Assembly: GCA_002943765.1 (NCBI GenBank)
Contig: PQWQ01000004.1
Span: 3,224,001-3,288,000, forward strand
Reading direction: 5' to 3'
Origin: Psoroptes ovis
Taxonomy: Eukaryota; Arthropoda; Arachnida; Sarcoptiformes; Psoroptidae
Length of the DNA stretch: 64,000 bases
In this document: positions 13,715 to 27,471 of the stretch, piece by piece
Layout: the number at the start of each line of letters is the position of its first letter
Position numbering within the stretch: position 1 is the first letter of the stretch
The notes under the pieces: generated by a model
What the model saw: the letters and a program-made list of their open reading frames with translations, nothing else
Told to the model about the DNA's origin: nothing
The model's database searches: none
Translations under genes and position numbers: made by a program

Positions 13715-13976
13715 ACTTGAGAAAAAATTTATGAAATTTTATTTCATCACTGATGTTTTCTAGGAATCAAGAAATTTTAGATTTTCAAAATTTGAGATAA
13801 AATATAATCAAAAATTTCTGATATGATAAGATAATTTTCAACATCATTTTTCTTCTTGCTATTATTTGAAATTCTACAAAGAATTTTGCTTCAAATTTGA
13901 TTTGAATTTGATTCAATTTTTTGCTTTCAACAAACGAAAACTAAATAATAATTCAATCAATAAATAATTAATCAAA

Positions 13977-15121
13977 ATGGATTCAACATTGAATAAATTT
14001 TCAATTTTATTAATTACAATCATTTTATTTAATTCATTAATTTTTGATAAAAATTTTAATCTCAATAATAATTATTTTGTTGAAGCAACAAATATTGATA
14101 ATGAAAATATTAACGAAAATTTAAATGGTGCCATTGGTAATAGTTATGAAAATAATAATATTATTTATGATAAAAACAGCTATAATAATTATGATTTTTC
14201 AATCTTTTTTTTTCTATCCAATTTATTCGAAAAAAAATTTTCAGCTCGCGAAACAATAGCCGATACAATGATGACTGGTTCATCATCTTCAAATAATGAA
14301 AATATTCCAATCATTCCATCATCATCAACATCATTGATTAAAGTTGAAACACGTGGTGTAGAAAAACAACGTTATTGTGGTGAAAATTTGATCAAAGTAT
14401 TAGCATTATATTGTAAAGGTTATTATGCAAAGAAACGTTCAATGATGACTTCATCTCCAATGCTTTTATCATCATTTAATGATGGTAATGATTTTCTCAA
14501 GTTCTTATTTTAATTTCTTAAATTTTCACTCATAATATTTATATTCAAATATTAATAACAATTAATTCGATTTTATTTCTATACACTTTCCTCAACACAA
14601 TCATAGAAACAATGAATAGTAATTATAATGATGATAATAGTAATTTGCAACATTTTTATCGCCAACAACAACAACAACAACAGCAACAACAACATGAATT
14701 ATCATCAAATGATTATGATGATAGCATTAATTATAATGAATTGGCATATGATGATGATGATTTTAAATTGAATGATATTATGAATATATTGAAATATAAA
14801 TATCATGATGATCATGAAATGGATAATTATGATAATAATAATAATAATAATAATAATCATAACAATGAAATTAATCGACCAAGATTACAACAATTGAAAA
14901 AACAACAGCAACAAAAATATTTATCATCGAATAAAAGTAAAAATTTTATGGATTATATCTATGAAAATTATCTTGAATCACAAATCCGAAATGAACAACA
15001 ACGATTAGCAGCTATGAAACCGAAACGAGGTGTAGTCGATGATTGTTGCCGTCAACCATGCGGAGCTAAAACATTGAATCAATATTGTGGAATACGAAAA
15101 CGTAATCCATTCTATTATTGA
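13977..15121 (+). CDS. Insulin-like peptide precursor
   Basis: Exons 13977-14484 and 14607-15121 (intron 122 nt, phase 1, inside the C-peptide) give 340 aa. A further in-frame 108-nt segment, 14137-14244, has GT/AG ends and a pyrimidine tract and is probably also an intron, leaving 304 aa. A hydrophobic signal segment covers residues about 9-23. The B chain has Cys134 and Cys146 (C-G-x9-Y-C) followed by G and the cleavage site KKR. The A chain follows KPKR and has the insulin signature CC-x3-C-x8-C (Cys316, 317, 321, 330). A further RKR then leaves a short C-terminal extension. The C-peptide is about 150 residues of Gln, Asn and Asp, several times the usual length. Insulin-like peptides are secreted hormones acting through receptor tyrosine kinases in growth and metabolism. 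The framework is unambiguous; which paralogue this is cannot be said. Confidence 0.9.
14137..14244 (+). other. Probable in-frame mini-intron of the insulin-like gene
   Basis: A GTAATA donor at 14137 and TTTTCAG acceptor ending 14244 bound a 108-nt segment. Both boundaries are phase 1, so the frame survives with or without splicing. The segment has a T-rich tract before the acceptor, and its translation (around SIFFFLSNLF) is unlike the rest of the precursor. Removal joins ATT-G to CT-CGC. Confidence 0.55.
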
Positions 15122-16242
15122 TCAATTACTCATTCGAATTTCATATTAATCCATTCAAAAAAAAAAAAAAAAAAAATTCAAATTATAAATCTCAAAGACT
15201 CAATGAAAAAAAAAAATTCAAAAAACAATTCAATGCTTTTTTCAAAATTAATTTTTGCTATTTTATTACCAGAAAAATTCTTTTTTCTTGCATTCATTCA
15301 TTTATTCATTCATTCATCATCATCATAAATTAATAATTATGATTATTCAATCAATTAAATAATTAATTTCATTTGATTTGCAAAAAAAAAAAAAAAAAAA
15401 AAATTATTCCTCTCAATTCATTCATTGACAAATCATTTATAGATATAAATATAATATATTTTTAAATAATACAAATGTGAATCAATCAATTAAATGAATT
15501 TCAAATAATCTTTGATTTCATTACAATTATTATTATTATTATTATTATTATTCTATTGACATTAATTGATAATTAATTTCATTGATTATGAAATAAAATT
15601 TAATTCAAATTCAAAGTAAAAGCAAATTTACAATTATTTTAAATGTATAAATCAATCATATCGATTCATGGCATTGCAATTTTACTGCAATCAATAATTG
15701 CTATTTGAAAATTTACATTTCAATAAAAATTTTATTTTTTTCTACTCTTTGAATCTGCCATAACAGATGGCGACTGGTGAGTGCTGCATAGAATTGTAAT
15801 GAACTGAAGAGAAAGGCTTGAATTTTGACTTTTTTTTCGATCTATTCACCTTTGGAAATTTTTCAAAAATTTCGAAAGAATCTAAGGCTATAGTCTTTGG
15901 AAATTTCCAATTAATTAAAAGTTTATTATTTATTCATGATTTGTAAATGAAAGAAAGAAAGAAAAAATAAAATACAAATTCAAAAAAAGAATACACCAAT
16001 TTCGATCAATATTATCAATGGTCAATGTAGTTTATAATAACATTAATATATATCTTTGAATGAGCCCCAATGATTTAGTGATTTTTGACAAATGATCCAA
16101 TTTCGATTCCAATTCATTAATTCATTTATTTATATTTGATTAGTGTATTTGATTATTCTATATGTTTGTGTGAAATTGTTTTGTAAATTGACATTCTGTA
16201 TTGTTTTGTAGCGGGTATTTGTTTGAAAAATATTTGAAAAAT
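15122..16242. other. Intergenic, 3' flank of the insulin-like gene
   Basis: Holds the probable 3' UTR of the gene ending at 15121 (AATAAA near 15592 and 15723 are candidate poly-A signals), poly-A tracts near 15159-15175 and 15380-15403 and an ATT array near 15523-15552. No further gene seen. Confidence 0.5.
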
Positions 16243-19200
16243 TTATTGTCTATAATTTAATTCAATATCATTATTTTTATTTTGATTATTATTATTGTCT
16301 TGATTGATATTTATATTATTATTATCATTATTATTATTATTATGATATAATAATGATAAACGTTTCGAGGATTTATTCTTTGTTTTAATTGTTAATGAAT
16401 AAAATATCAATAATATAATCAGCAATAATTGATATATGAATGATATTGATGTTATCGATGTTGTCGCTGTTGTTGTTGTTGATGGCGATTGATCATCAAT
16501 ATTATCAATCATTAATTTATTTGTTTTCAATGAAGAAGATGATGTTGAAAATGATGACGGTAAAGATGATAAATGATTATACAGGCCAATAAGCAGAACA
16601 ATCACGTACAATATGCTTAGCTTGAAATTTTCAAATATTATACAACAAATCAAACCGATTTCGATTAATATGGATATAACGGCAACGAACAGCATGCTTA
16701 TTTGATCTTGATTTGAAATAAAAGAGAGAAAAATCAATTAATTTTCGAATTATTAATTTATATTCAAATAATTACATAATCATAATTAATATTGAATAAA
16801 TAATTGAACGATTGATAGACAATTAAAGACAAAATATTTAAAAAATATTGAAATAATTATTGAAAGCATTTCAAAGGTGAAACAAATTCAAAGGGAGACA
16901 TGGAGAGAAATCGTGAAAAGGGAAAAAATTGTGAAATCGGAAATGGATTTTTTGAAATTGAAAATTTAACCAAATCATTATCATTTTGTACATTGTAATT
17001 GATTTTAAATCGATACATTCCCCAGACATCATTCATTAATGATTCATTCATTCATTTATCATTTTGTTTGTTTCAATTTCTACTTTATTTCTGTTGAAAT
17101 TTTCTGTTATCATGACCATCATCATCATCATCATCATTAAAAATCATCTGCCAATTCAAAGATCAACATGAAAATAAATTGGAAATAGAAATTGTGAAAG
17201 AGAACAAAGTTTCTCTTATTTTTTTTCTTCTTATTTCTCTTGCCAAAATTCAATATTTGATTGCATTTATCATTGTTTGTGTAGTTGTTTTTGAAATGAA
17301 TGACCATGTCAGGTCAAGGATAATCAGACAAGAAATTATTCATTTATTTATTCATTCATCCATTCATTATTATCAACATTAAATACTTATGAAATCGATA
17401 GAAAATGTATACAAACAAACAAGCAAAATATTAGAAGAAATTATCATTTTTTCAATTCATTCAATTGCCTTCAATTGAAATATTGCTATTTTGGCGAATA
17501 TTTTCCATAATTTTCAATTTGAATATTGAATTTTCCATAATGTTTTTTTTTCACTTTTAATTTTGCAATTTTGAAAAACAAAGAAAAACAATATATTTAA
17601 CTATGAATATCAAAAAAAATTTCATATCTGAAGCATTATTGATTTGTTTGTTTGTTTGTTTGCTTGCTATTGTTTTGACAAGACAGACAGATAAAATAAT
17701 CATGACAATGAATCGATGAATCAACCAAAATCATCAACCAACAATCATCAACCAATACTGCTGATGCTGCTGCTTGCAGCAAATGATTAAAATGTCATTT
17801 TAGACAAGAAAAAAAATTAAGAAATAGTCAAACACTTTTTTCGATATTTTCATTGTTTAATGTTCAAATATTTTCACTAATAAATGAATGAATGGAAAAT
17901 AAAAATTTCAATTCAAATTCACCCGTTGTCAAACTTGATCAATCAGATCTTGCAGCAATCATTGCAAGCTTTCATTTGATTATTATTTCATATTTCAATA
18001 TTTTATTTTCGTTTTTTTTCTGGGAATATTTAAATAATTAATCGATTGATTAATTAATTAATTCATTCATTCATTCAGTCATTCATGTTCATAATTTACA
18101 CTAATCACTGGTCATTTACATGTTTTTGGTTTGTTTGTTTACCTTTTAACGTTGTTTACCAAGGAAAAAATTGCGATCATTATCATTCAAAAAAAAACTA
18201 AAAATATGATAAAACATATCGATTAATTAACATAAAATTTTATGTTAATTAACCACCATTAATGTTTATATCATATTTTTTTTTTGTTGAAATGAAAAAA
18301 TGAAAAAATTTAAATTCAACATTCGTATTATTGCATTTGTAAAATGAAAAATTAGAAACAAACATGATCAATAATCATTGTAGAATTCAAAATTCATCTC
18401 TGATTCTCTGATTTGTGGTCGTTTTATTACTTTGTTTTTTTTCGATGATTTAATTCTTCATTCATTCATTTATTTGGACATTTAATTGATTCTGTGTTTT
18501 TTTTATTATTTGCAATTATTAAAATAAATACATTCATTCAATTATTGATTCAAAATCCAATTGATTTATTGCCTTTGAATTTAATTCAAATCTTCAGTGC
18601 AAATTACTTGGACATTTGAACATTTCATTCATTTTCAAAAGGGAGAAGATGAAAAAAAAATATGAAATAAATGAAAATCTATTCATTTATTTATTTCAAA
18701 TTAATTATCATTTTAATTTCAGACATTTTTTTGTTTGTTTGAAATTTAGTGAAATGAATAATTTCATGTTAACATTATTATTATTATTATTAGTGTTGTT
18801 GTTGTTTACTCGTTAATTTCAAAATTGATTTGAAATTAAATGAAATTTCATTTTTTTTTTATTTCAATTTGAATCAATATCAATATTTCAACATTAACAA
18901 CGACAGCAATAGCTCCAAAATGGTGACAATTGTCTTTTTTTTCCCCAAAATTATTATTTCAAATATTTTTGATGCATCATTGTTCAACATTGTTTTCTGT
19001 TATTGTCAAAATTCAATTGTATTTTTCAATCAATAAGAAAAATGAATAAACAACAACAATAATACAATGTATGATGCAAAACAAAAGAGACAGAAATGAT
19101 TGGCAAAAAGGACAAGGTAAAAAAAAAAGAAAAATCTCGTGTCAATATTATTATTTACTGTTGATGATGATGATGATGATGATGATGGCAATATGTTCAA

Positions 19201-20515
19201 TTATTTTGAAATATTTCTTGAAATGTTTCTCATTTGAAATAATTGAAAAAAAAGAGAAATAAATGAATATTTTGTTTTCAATTTTTCAATTTACATTATC
19301 TTGTTGCATGTATATGTGCACATTGTACATTGAAAAATATATGCACGAACACATGCACGTAATAATGTAATAATCTAGTGTGCAGCAGCTCTGAGTTATG
19401 ATGCATGAATATGAGCCATTGATCAGATTGACCGAGGTCAATTTTTTTTTCTTTTAATATTTCATTTTGATTTCAAATTTTGTAAATCATTAAATTCATA
19501 ATAAAAGAAAAAATTTGAAATTTCAAAAAATTTCCATAATTTTTTTTTTTCTTAATTCAAATGGAAATTTATATTTTCATGTTTTTTACAAGAAAATTTT
19601 CCAAGAAATTAATGTTTTTTTTCTGTTTGAAATAAGAATTTAAAATAAATAAATAAATGATATTCTTGGCATAAGTTGTTAATTATTTTTGTTTCAAAGA
19701 AATTCTTGTTTGTTTCGAGAAAAACAAAAATTATTCCCATTCAAATGCAAATTTAAGACAATTTGAATTGCATTATTTTTTGAAATGGAAACTTGTAAAC
19801 AAATTATTGCCATTTCAATTTTGAATCATATTGAATAATTATTTATTCAATATGATTGTTAATTAATCAAAGAAATGTTAAAGAAGATGAGAAAAAAATC
19901 ACTTTATTGCTAAACAAATGTACGCTACTTACAGCTATGTAATTTTTCATACAAATCCATATTGTTGTCAATGATATGATCATTATTTTGAATTTTCATT
20001 GAATCGATTATATCTGCTTCAATTGCTGCTCCTGTTGTTGTTGTTGTTGTTGTTGTTGGTTCCATACGATATAACATTGATAATTTTCGCTCATCAATAC
20101 CATAAAATTGCATAATTGATTTATAAAAATTTAAATTTGATAAATTTCTATTCATATTCATATTGATATTATTATTATTATTATTATTATTGATTATATG
20201 TAGTTCATAATATGCATATGTACCGATGAATAATAATATTATGCTCATAAACAATGAAAATAATGATAAAAATAATATAAATTTTTGATAATATTTTACT
20301 AATTTTTTGAATGAAAATTTTTCATCATCAATATAATTATTTGTTTCATCATTATGATTATGATGATCATCATTATTAATGTTGATATTATTTTTCTGTT
20401 GATTAAATAATGAATAGAATTTTGTTTTTATTGATCTTGATTCATTTGTTTCATTATCCAAATGATGATTCGATAGATCATCAATGGATGCATTGATTTG
20501 TACAATTTTTCTCAT
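16243..20515 (-). CDS. Unrecognised four-pass membrane protein
   Basis: Two exons read right to left: 20515-19933 with a GTAAGT donor, and 16706-16243. They are split in phase 1 and give 348 aa. Predicted membrane segments are residues 79-101, 197-219, 224-237 and 283-301. The loop between the first and second is about 95 residues, with an Asn run, an N-glycosylation sequon (NLS) and a Thr run. The N-terminus (1-70) is polar and rich in Asn, His and Asp, and the C-terminus after 301 is Asn-rich. The two-short-segment and long-first-loop layout superficially recalls tetraspan proteins, but there is no CCG motif and the long loop is the first, so it is not a standard tetraspanin. I do not recognise the family. 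The exon link rests on the strong donor, matching phase and the completed four-segment topology; the exons could instead be separate genes. Confidence 0.55.
16707..19932 (-). other. Presumed 3.2-kb intron of the four-pass protein gene
   Basis: No gene seen on either strand within it. It holds ATC/GAT repeats (17112-17140, 19161-19186), GTTT repeats near 17645-17662 and TTA repeats near 18775-18795. No TTAGG inverted-repeat element was found here. Confidence 0.45.
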
Positions 20516-23500
20516 TTTTTTTTTGAATTGATGATTGGTTGACTACAAGAACTTTGTTTATCGAAATGTTGAAAAAAAGGAATTAACAATTAAATATGGA
20601 ATAAAGAATTCAAATGAATTTAATATTCGATGATTTTGTCAAATTGAAAAATTTTCGATGTGAATTACCGATTGACAAAAGTCGATTAACAACTGATTGT
20701 TGATCGATGAAATATTGATTTCAAAAAAAAAAAAAAAATTTCAGACAAATTTATATGAAATATTTATATTTATATTTAAATATTTACATGTCTATTCGAA
20801 GCGTGTTTTTTTTTGTTCCAAAGAAAAACGATCAATTCAATGAAATACTATTGACTGATGACGATGATGGTATTGGTGGTCGATGGTCAATGATTATCAA
20901 TATTTTCAATATAAATATAACGCTAACGACAGGAAATAATAGCTTGATAATGATTTTTTAATATTTCATTCAAATAAATATTAGTTTTTTTTTTGGAGGA
21001 TGAAAGCTTGGAGCTTAATATGTAGTTTTAATCAATATTTTTGATATATTCAAGCTTTGGTTTATTCACATTTACACAAAAAAAAAAACACTAAGCATCA
21101 GCATCAGCAACAGCAGCAACGATTATCATTACAGGATGATCGGAGGGATGTTCCAAAAGCGATCGTCAATCGACATTTGACAATAATGACAACTACGACA
21201 ACGACGACATTTATTTTAGATTTTTCATATTAATTTTTTTGAATGATAATGATTTCGAAATTTTCAAATTTTGAAAAAATAATCATAGGATTTTTCAAAT
21301 ATTTACACACAATCAATAATGAATAAATTTTCAATTGCAATGATATGAATGAAATGATCTTTGGTATTTTTTTTTTTTTTTTTGAAGATTTCGGCTGATT
21401 GCTTTGCTCTTAAATTTTGGTTTTTCAGATTTTTTTTTTTTTCAAATTTTTCCCAGATTTTTCTGGTTGCAATATATTTGCGAATTGAAAAAAAAAATTA
21501 CAGAATCAATTTGACAAATCGAAATGAATCCTTTCAATCAAATGTATATTGAAGTACAGCCAATGATGATGATGATGATGATGATAATGAAACGAAATCC
21601 AAACGAAAATTTTTTTTTCAACGATTGAATCTTATTTCTGTCCAAGTTTCGCTTTGTTTGTTGTTCTTCATTTCATTTCATTTATTTCTCAATATTTCTT
21701 CTTGTTTATTTCAATTATTTTTCATTCATTCAAACATACATACATTCATTCATTCATATTATTTCTCAATTGAATCTCAAATCAACCAACAAACAAACAA
21801 ATAAACAAATGGAAAAAAAATATTTTGAAACAAAGAAAGCGAATGCAATGTGAATTCAATGTTGAAAGAAAAAATAGAAAAAAAACAAAATTTCTACCAA
21901 AGAGTACAACTCTTGTACACGAGTTAATACATGAATGAAACGAACGTATTAGTTCACGTATACAGATATGTACAAACAGCAGAAAAAAATACATTTTATT
22001 TATAAAAACAAACACACATATTTATCGATATATGAATCGCCATTTATTCTTTTTATTTATTTGTTTGTTTTTCGTTGTTGTTGTTGTTGTGTTTGTGTAT
22101 TTCAAATTGAAAATAAATAAATAAATAAAGACGAAATACAAGTAAATAAATAAATGAATAAATAAAACTATTTACTTGTTTATATGACATCAAAAGTATT
22201 ATCACGTTCAATATTATCTGTGTATAATTAAACATGATAATTATTCTCTTTTTTTTTTTGATTTTCATCTTGAATAATTGCTGCTCTTGTTTTATTTTGA
22301 AGTTTAAGTTTCGTTTTTTCTTCTTAAATTCGATACAAAATATAATCGATTTAACTTTTAAATCAAATTAAATGAAATTTTAAATGAAAACAATAGAAAT
22401 GAAACCACCTGTTGTTGCATTCGATCATAAATGTCAAACAATCAATATGATCAATTATTCGGAAAAAATGATCAAGATTTTGACATTTTTAAACGATTGT
22501 TTCGAGGAAAAATGGCTGAAAATTACTTTTCAGTGAATTGATTATCATCATACTACTAATAATTATCATGATTATATCGGTCGAATCGGAAATATTTCGG
22601 ATATTTTTTTATTAAAATTTTGCAATCGAAAAATAATAAAAAAAAACTTGAAGGATTTTACTTTTCGCAACGAAAATATCATGATTAAATAAATAGACGT
22701 CTCAATGTGTATTTCAATTTAATATTTCTCTTATTTTTTTTTCTTTGTGTAGATTACTCTTAGATGAATTTAAAAAAAAATGAATAAATTTTAAAATCTT
22801 TGAACGAAGAGAGCCTTGCTTATGCCACTTTTGCATACATCTTTGAAATTTTTCATAATTTTTAATTTTCAAAAAAAAAAAAAAAATCACGAAGATGAAA
22901 AATAATAATAATAATAATAATAAAAATAATGATTGACAAAATAATTTCAATTTCAATGTTATTTTTATTATTATTATTATTCATTATTTTCATTTGTAAT
23001 AATATATTTTTTTTCTTCATTGAAATGAATTATGATTTATAATTATAATGGAAACATACAATTATAAATTTAATGTCAAACGATGATGTTGATGATGATG
23101 ATGATTCGGTTGAATGGATTGTGATTGTGAAATTATCGTATTTTTTTTTTTTACTCTTCATTCAACGCACAAATTTCAATGTGAAATAATTTCAATGTAA
23201 AATCCATTTTTTTTCTTCAATTCATTCTTCGAAACAGGGATTTTCTGGTTTTTTTTTCTTCGCCCTTTGTTCATTGCTACTAAATACTTTCGCCATGTTT
23301 TTGAATTGAATTTTTTTTTTTGCTATCAATTCGAAACATTTCATATTTCTACAGCTGTAACACACAGAAACACACATATAAATGCTGAAATAGTTGGCTC
23401 TAAGTCGACTAAAGAGGATTATCAATGAATAAATAAATAAATAATAACATAAATGTTAATTGAATGTAATTCACATTTATCAAATCATGCCTTGTGGCAA

Positions 23501-25347
23501 TATTTTTTTATTTGTTTTTTCTTTTGATTAGCTTTCAATGTGTTGTTATAAATATGTATTTATTGATTGGTATTCATTACATTTTTCACCAGTAAAAACC
23601 AGAACAAAATTGATTCGAATTTATTATACACAAAACAAACAAATTGACAGACAGATTGGATTATTTATTTATGATTTCACCACATTAAAATATTGGGGCA
23701 AAAAAACTATAGTTTCAAAAAAAAAAAATTCAAATTTAATTCAATATTATTTAATATAATATCAATTTTTATTTCAATTAAATTATTGTTATTATTATTA
23801 TTATCATTCTTTTCGTAAATTTCATTTTAAATTAACAATTGCATTTAACAATTATCGTAATACATAATTTTAATAATAATAATATTAATAATAAATGAAT
23901 GAATTCAATGAATAATGAATAATTTATAATTTATAATTTAATGTTCATCTGTTCTGTTCTGTTTTGTGTTGCTGTTGTTGTTGTTGTTGTTGTTTGATTA
24001 TTTGTTTTTTTGGTTTTCAGTTTTTTGTTTTTTGTTGTTTTGTTTCAAATATTTTTCACACAAAAATAAAATTAAAATTATTGAAAATTTATGGAGAAAA
24101 ACGAAAAAAATTTCTATTTCAAAATTCATGTGTTTATTTTAGATTAATCTGTGGCAAATAACGTAATGTCATTTATATTTGTTTGTATGATGATTTTTTC
24201 TCTTTGTTGAATAATTTTAGACTCAAAAAAGGAATACATAAAATGAATTTTCTATTTGTTTTTGAAAAAAAATAATCGATGCTAAATCTGAAATATTCGA
24301 TTACAATCTCTTTGAAATTAATCTTGGTGATTCAAATAATTCAAATAATTTTGATCAATGCTCTATTGAAAATTCTTCTGAATTTCTTCTTTGCGTTTCA
24401 AACTCGAAAATGTTATTATTAAATGTTGAATTCTTGAAAATGTCTGATTGAATTCTCTATTTTTTTTCATCATTATTATTGATGTAACAATAATAATGAA
24501 TGGCTCCAAAAAAAAAAAAATTTGGAAAAAAATTATCAAGATTCCAAAATAATGAAAATCAAAATGAAATTTTCATCACATATTTTTATATATATAAATT
24601 ATTAATGTTAATAATTATCATTATCAAAAACACTCATTTTAATATATAATTTTCTTCTTATTTCTCAATATTATTATTATTATTCATCATTACATTTGCA
24701 GACATTTAATTGCAAAAAAAAAAAAAAAAAATATTCATATATGATGAACATGAATTCACATGAATCGTAAATCACAATTTCAAATGAATTTTCATTTAAT
24801 TCTTTCTTTGCTTTTATTTTGCTTTCTTTGCTTTTATTTTTGTGTTTTTGAAATTATAATTGATGAAAATGAAAATGAAATTATTATTATTATCATTATT
24901 ATTACTATCATTATCATTAATATTATTATTATTATCATTATTTTTGTTGTTCATTCAATGTATATTTCACTTATAATAATTAAAATCTAATAATGATAAA
25001 AATTTCATAATAATAAAATCATGATAATAATAATGATGATGATGATGATAATGATAATGAAAACAAAAAAACAAAAAATAAGAAATGAATTTTTATGAAT
25101 TCATTTATCATAATCATCATCATCATTATCATCATCATCATGCGACAGAGATAAGGAGGTTTGTTTTTGCATCTTTATAATAATAATAATAATGATCAAA
25201 TATAATGATGAATAATTAACGAAAATGAAAACAAAACAAAACAAAACAATATTAATAACGTTCAAATATATATATATATGTTTATAAATCTTATATTTAT
25301 ATCAATATAAACAAATATAATATTTTAAATATTTTTTCTTGTATATA

Positions 25348-25427
25348 TTAAGTTGCCCGAAAAGTTTTGGCTGATTTTCATGACTGATTTCATTGATTAA
25401 TCAGCATCGACTTTTCGGACAGTCTAA
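25348..25427 (-). mobile_element. TTAGG inverted-repeat MITE, copy 2
   Basis: 80 bp, reverse orientation: the TGGCTGATTTTCAT arm is on the left. Ends are TTAAGTTGCCCGAAAAGTT and CTTTTCGGACAGTCTAA. A TA precedes the left end; the right flank is CA. It is more diverged in the middle than the other copies. Confidence 0.75.
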
Positions 25428-25834
25428 CATTTCACTGCATATTTTTATATATATGTGTGTGTATGTGTGTATTTTGAATATTGAACAATAGAAAATTTTT
25501 CGATGATATATTTCATAGTTTTTCAAAATTTTTTCAAAGCGTATTCATTGTTCATCAATGTCAAATGTATTTTCTATTGTTTTTTTGTTTGGATGCTGTT
25601 GTTGTTGTTGAGATATTTATTCAATCTCTCTTATACTAAATTATTATCATTATTAATTATTGTTTAATATTATTTTCACATAGATTGCAATCGATTCACA
25701 AGCAAGGGCTTGCAAGCATCTAATATGTTCAACGAAAAAACGAAAAAAAAATTTCATCTATTCATATTTGTATATGTATTTGTATTTGAATTTATATAAA
25801 TATTGCAAGTGTCTGAGTGTATATTTATGTTTTA

Positions 25835-25862
<28 letters not shown>
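25835..25862 (+). repeat. GT dinucleotide array
   Basis: Fourteen consecutive TG units, intergenic. Confidence 0.9.
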
Positions 25863-25865
<3 letters not shown>

Positions 25866-26990
25866 ATTTTGAATATTTTCATCAAATATTAATCTTGGGT
25901 TTTCAATTTTTTCAATGTTGAATTATGTTGATGTGTTGTATTGTATTGTATCGTATTTTCTCATTATTTCTCAATAATTTGATTAATGAATAATGATGAA
26001 AGTTTGTATGAATTATTTAAATTGAAATGATTAATAAAGCAGATAAATAAAGCAATAATAATAGTAATAATAATTATGCATGTCTAAATAAAAAAACACA
26101 TTTACAAATAAATATTTAAAATTTTCTTTTGTTTTAAAGATAAAGGAGAATAAATTAAATGATTTTTTTTTCGTTTTGATTAATTAAATTGAAATTTAAT
26201 TGAAATAATGAATAATTATTCAATGATAATTATCAAATAATTATTGAATTGTTTATGGGTTTTTTTTTTTTTTTTTTGGTTTGGTTTGTTTGTTATCCCC
26301 AGTTGTTCATATCATAAGTATTTTCAATTCAATTCAATTCAATTTTTGTTTTTTTTTTGGCAAAATTCATGTCACAAAACACCACATATTCATTTCTGAA
26401 CATTTTCTTATTTCGAAATTCTCAATTTCGAGATTTTCGTTAAAAATATTTTTGTTTAATAATGGTTGGCCCCAGTTAATAATGAAAAAACAAAACAAGG
26501 ATAATAATAAAGGGAAGATAATAATGATAATAATAATGATTATTTTTTTCGAAATCATTTCATTTCACGCGTATCATATTTAAAATGTCATTCAATCATC
26601 ATCATCATTTTATCAATCAATTAATCAATCAATCAATCAATTACCATTCATAATTCCATATTTCGTAATTATGAATATATTATCATTTTCTATAATAATT
26701 TGAATTGATCATCGAATATTTTTTTTCTCTTAACAAAAATAATGATTGATTCTAGCAGTAATAACAATGATTTTGATGATTGATGATGAATTGATAATTT
26801 AATAATAATTTTTTCGAATTAAAATCAATCATAATTTAATTTTCACGAGCGTTCAACATTTCAATATTCACTAAAATTTTGATTGTACTGATGATATAAT
26901 AATTCAATTCAAAAATGATAATGATGATGATGATGATAACAATTTATCTTGAAAAATATATATTCAATTTCCAAATTATCATATTGGCGA

Positions 26991-27471
26991 TTAAAATTGA
27001 TACCATTTCTTATCACGATATTTGAGCATAACTGCATGTGCCATACTACTGAATGCTTCGGCTTCATTTTGCATTCGTACAGTACTATCTTCTAATTTAC
27101 CTAAACGTTCACCACGTTCCGAAAGACCTTCACGTAATTTTGCAAATTCACCACCAATCGAACTTGTTTGTTGTTTGGCTTGTTCAACTGAACCCGGTAT
27201 TAAACGAGCCATTGTTTTTGAACCTTTACCAGCATTTGTTTCACCGAATAATTCTTCACGATCTAATGGTGTTGGTGTACCACCAAAAAATCCTTTCAAA
27301 AATGATTGTTTAGGTGGTTCAGGCAATTCTTTGGGGCCAGTATAAACCGATCCAATCATATCTGGTATATTGTCACAAAACGATGCTAAAATAGTGAATT
27401 TAGTCAATTCAGACGGTGATGATAGATACATTCCATGACCATTTACACTGAATAATATTGTGCGTGCAATT
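26991..27471 (-). CDS. Tomosyn terminal exon with R-SNARE
   Basis: Last 160 codons. It starts in phase 2, completing an AG-A arginine codon, after a CATAG acceptor. It encodes the end of the second propeller, the FLKGFFGG and LDREELFGE tail-helix motifs and about 60 residues of coiled-coil R-SNARE. The zero-layer arginine lies in LSERGERLGKLED and the protein ends KKWYQF, as in animal tomosyns. There is no transmembrane anchor, as expected. The forward-strand frames across it are shadows. Confidence 0.95.

Larger units (their letters stand above)
20516..26990. other. Long intergenic region, repeats only
   Basis: No convincing gene. Notable contents are GAT arrays near 21563-21590 and 25037-25060, a TTG run near 23970-23995, an ATT/ATC-rich tract at 24880-24945, one inverted-repeat element (25348-25427) and a GT array (25835-25862). 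All longer frames are Phe/Ile/Lys-rich or follow the repeats. Confidence 0.6.

Noticed and set aside
24760..24990. Ile-run ORF with a hydrophobic N-terminus resembling a membrane peptide
   Set aside because: The poly-Ile is an ATT/ATC repeat and the frame has no other support.
27022..27345. Forward-strand ORFs opposite the tomosyn terminal exon
   Set aside because: Antisense shadows of a strongly supported coding exon.
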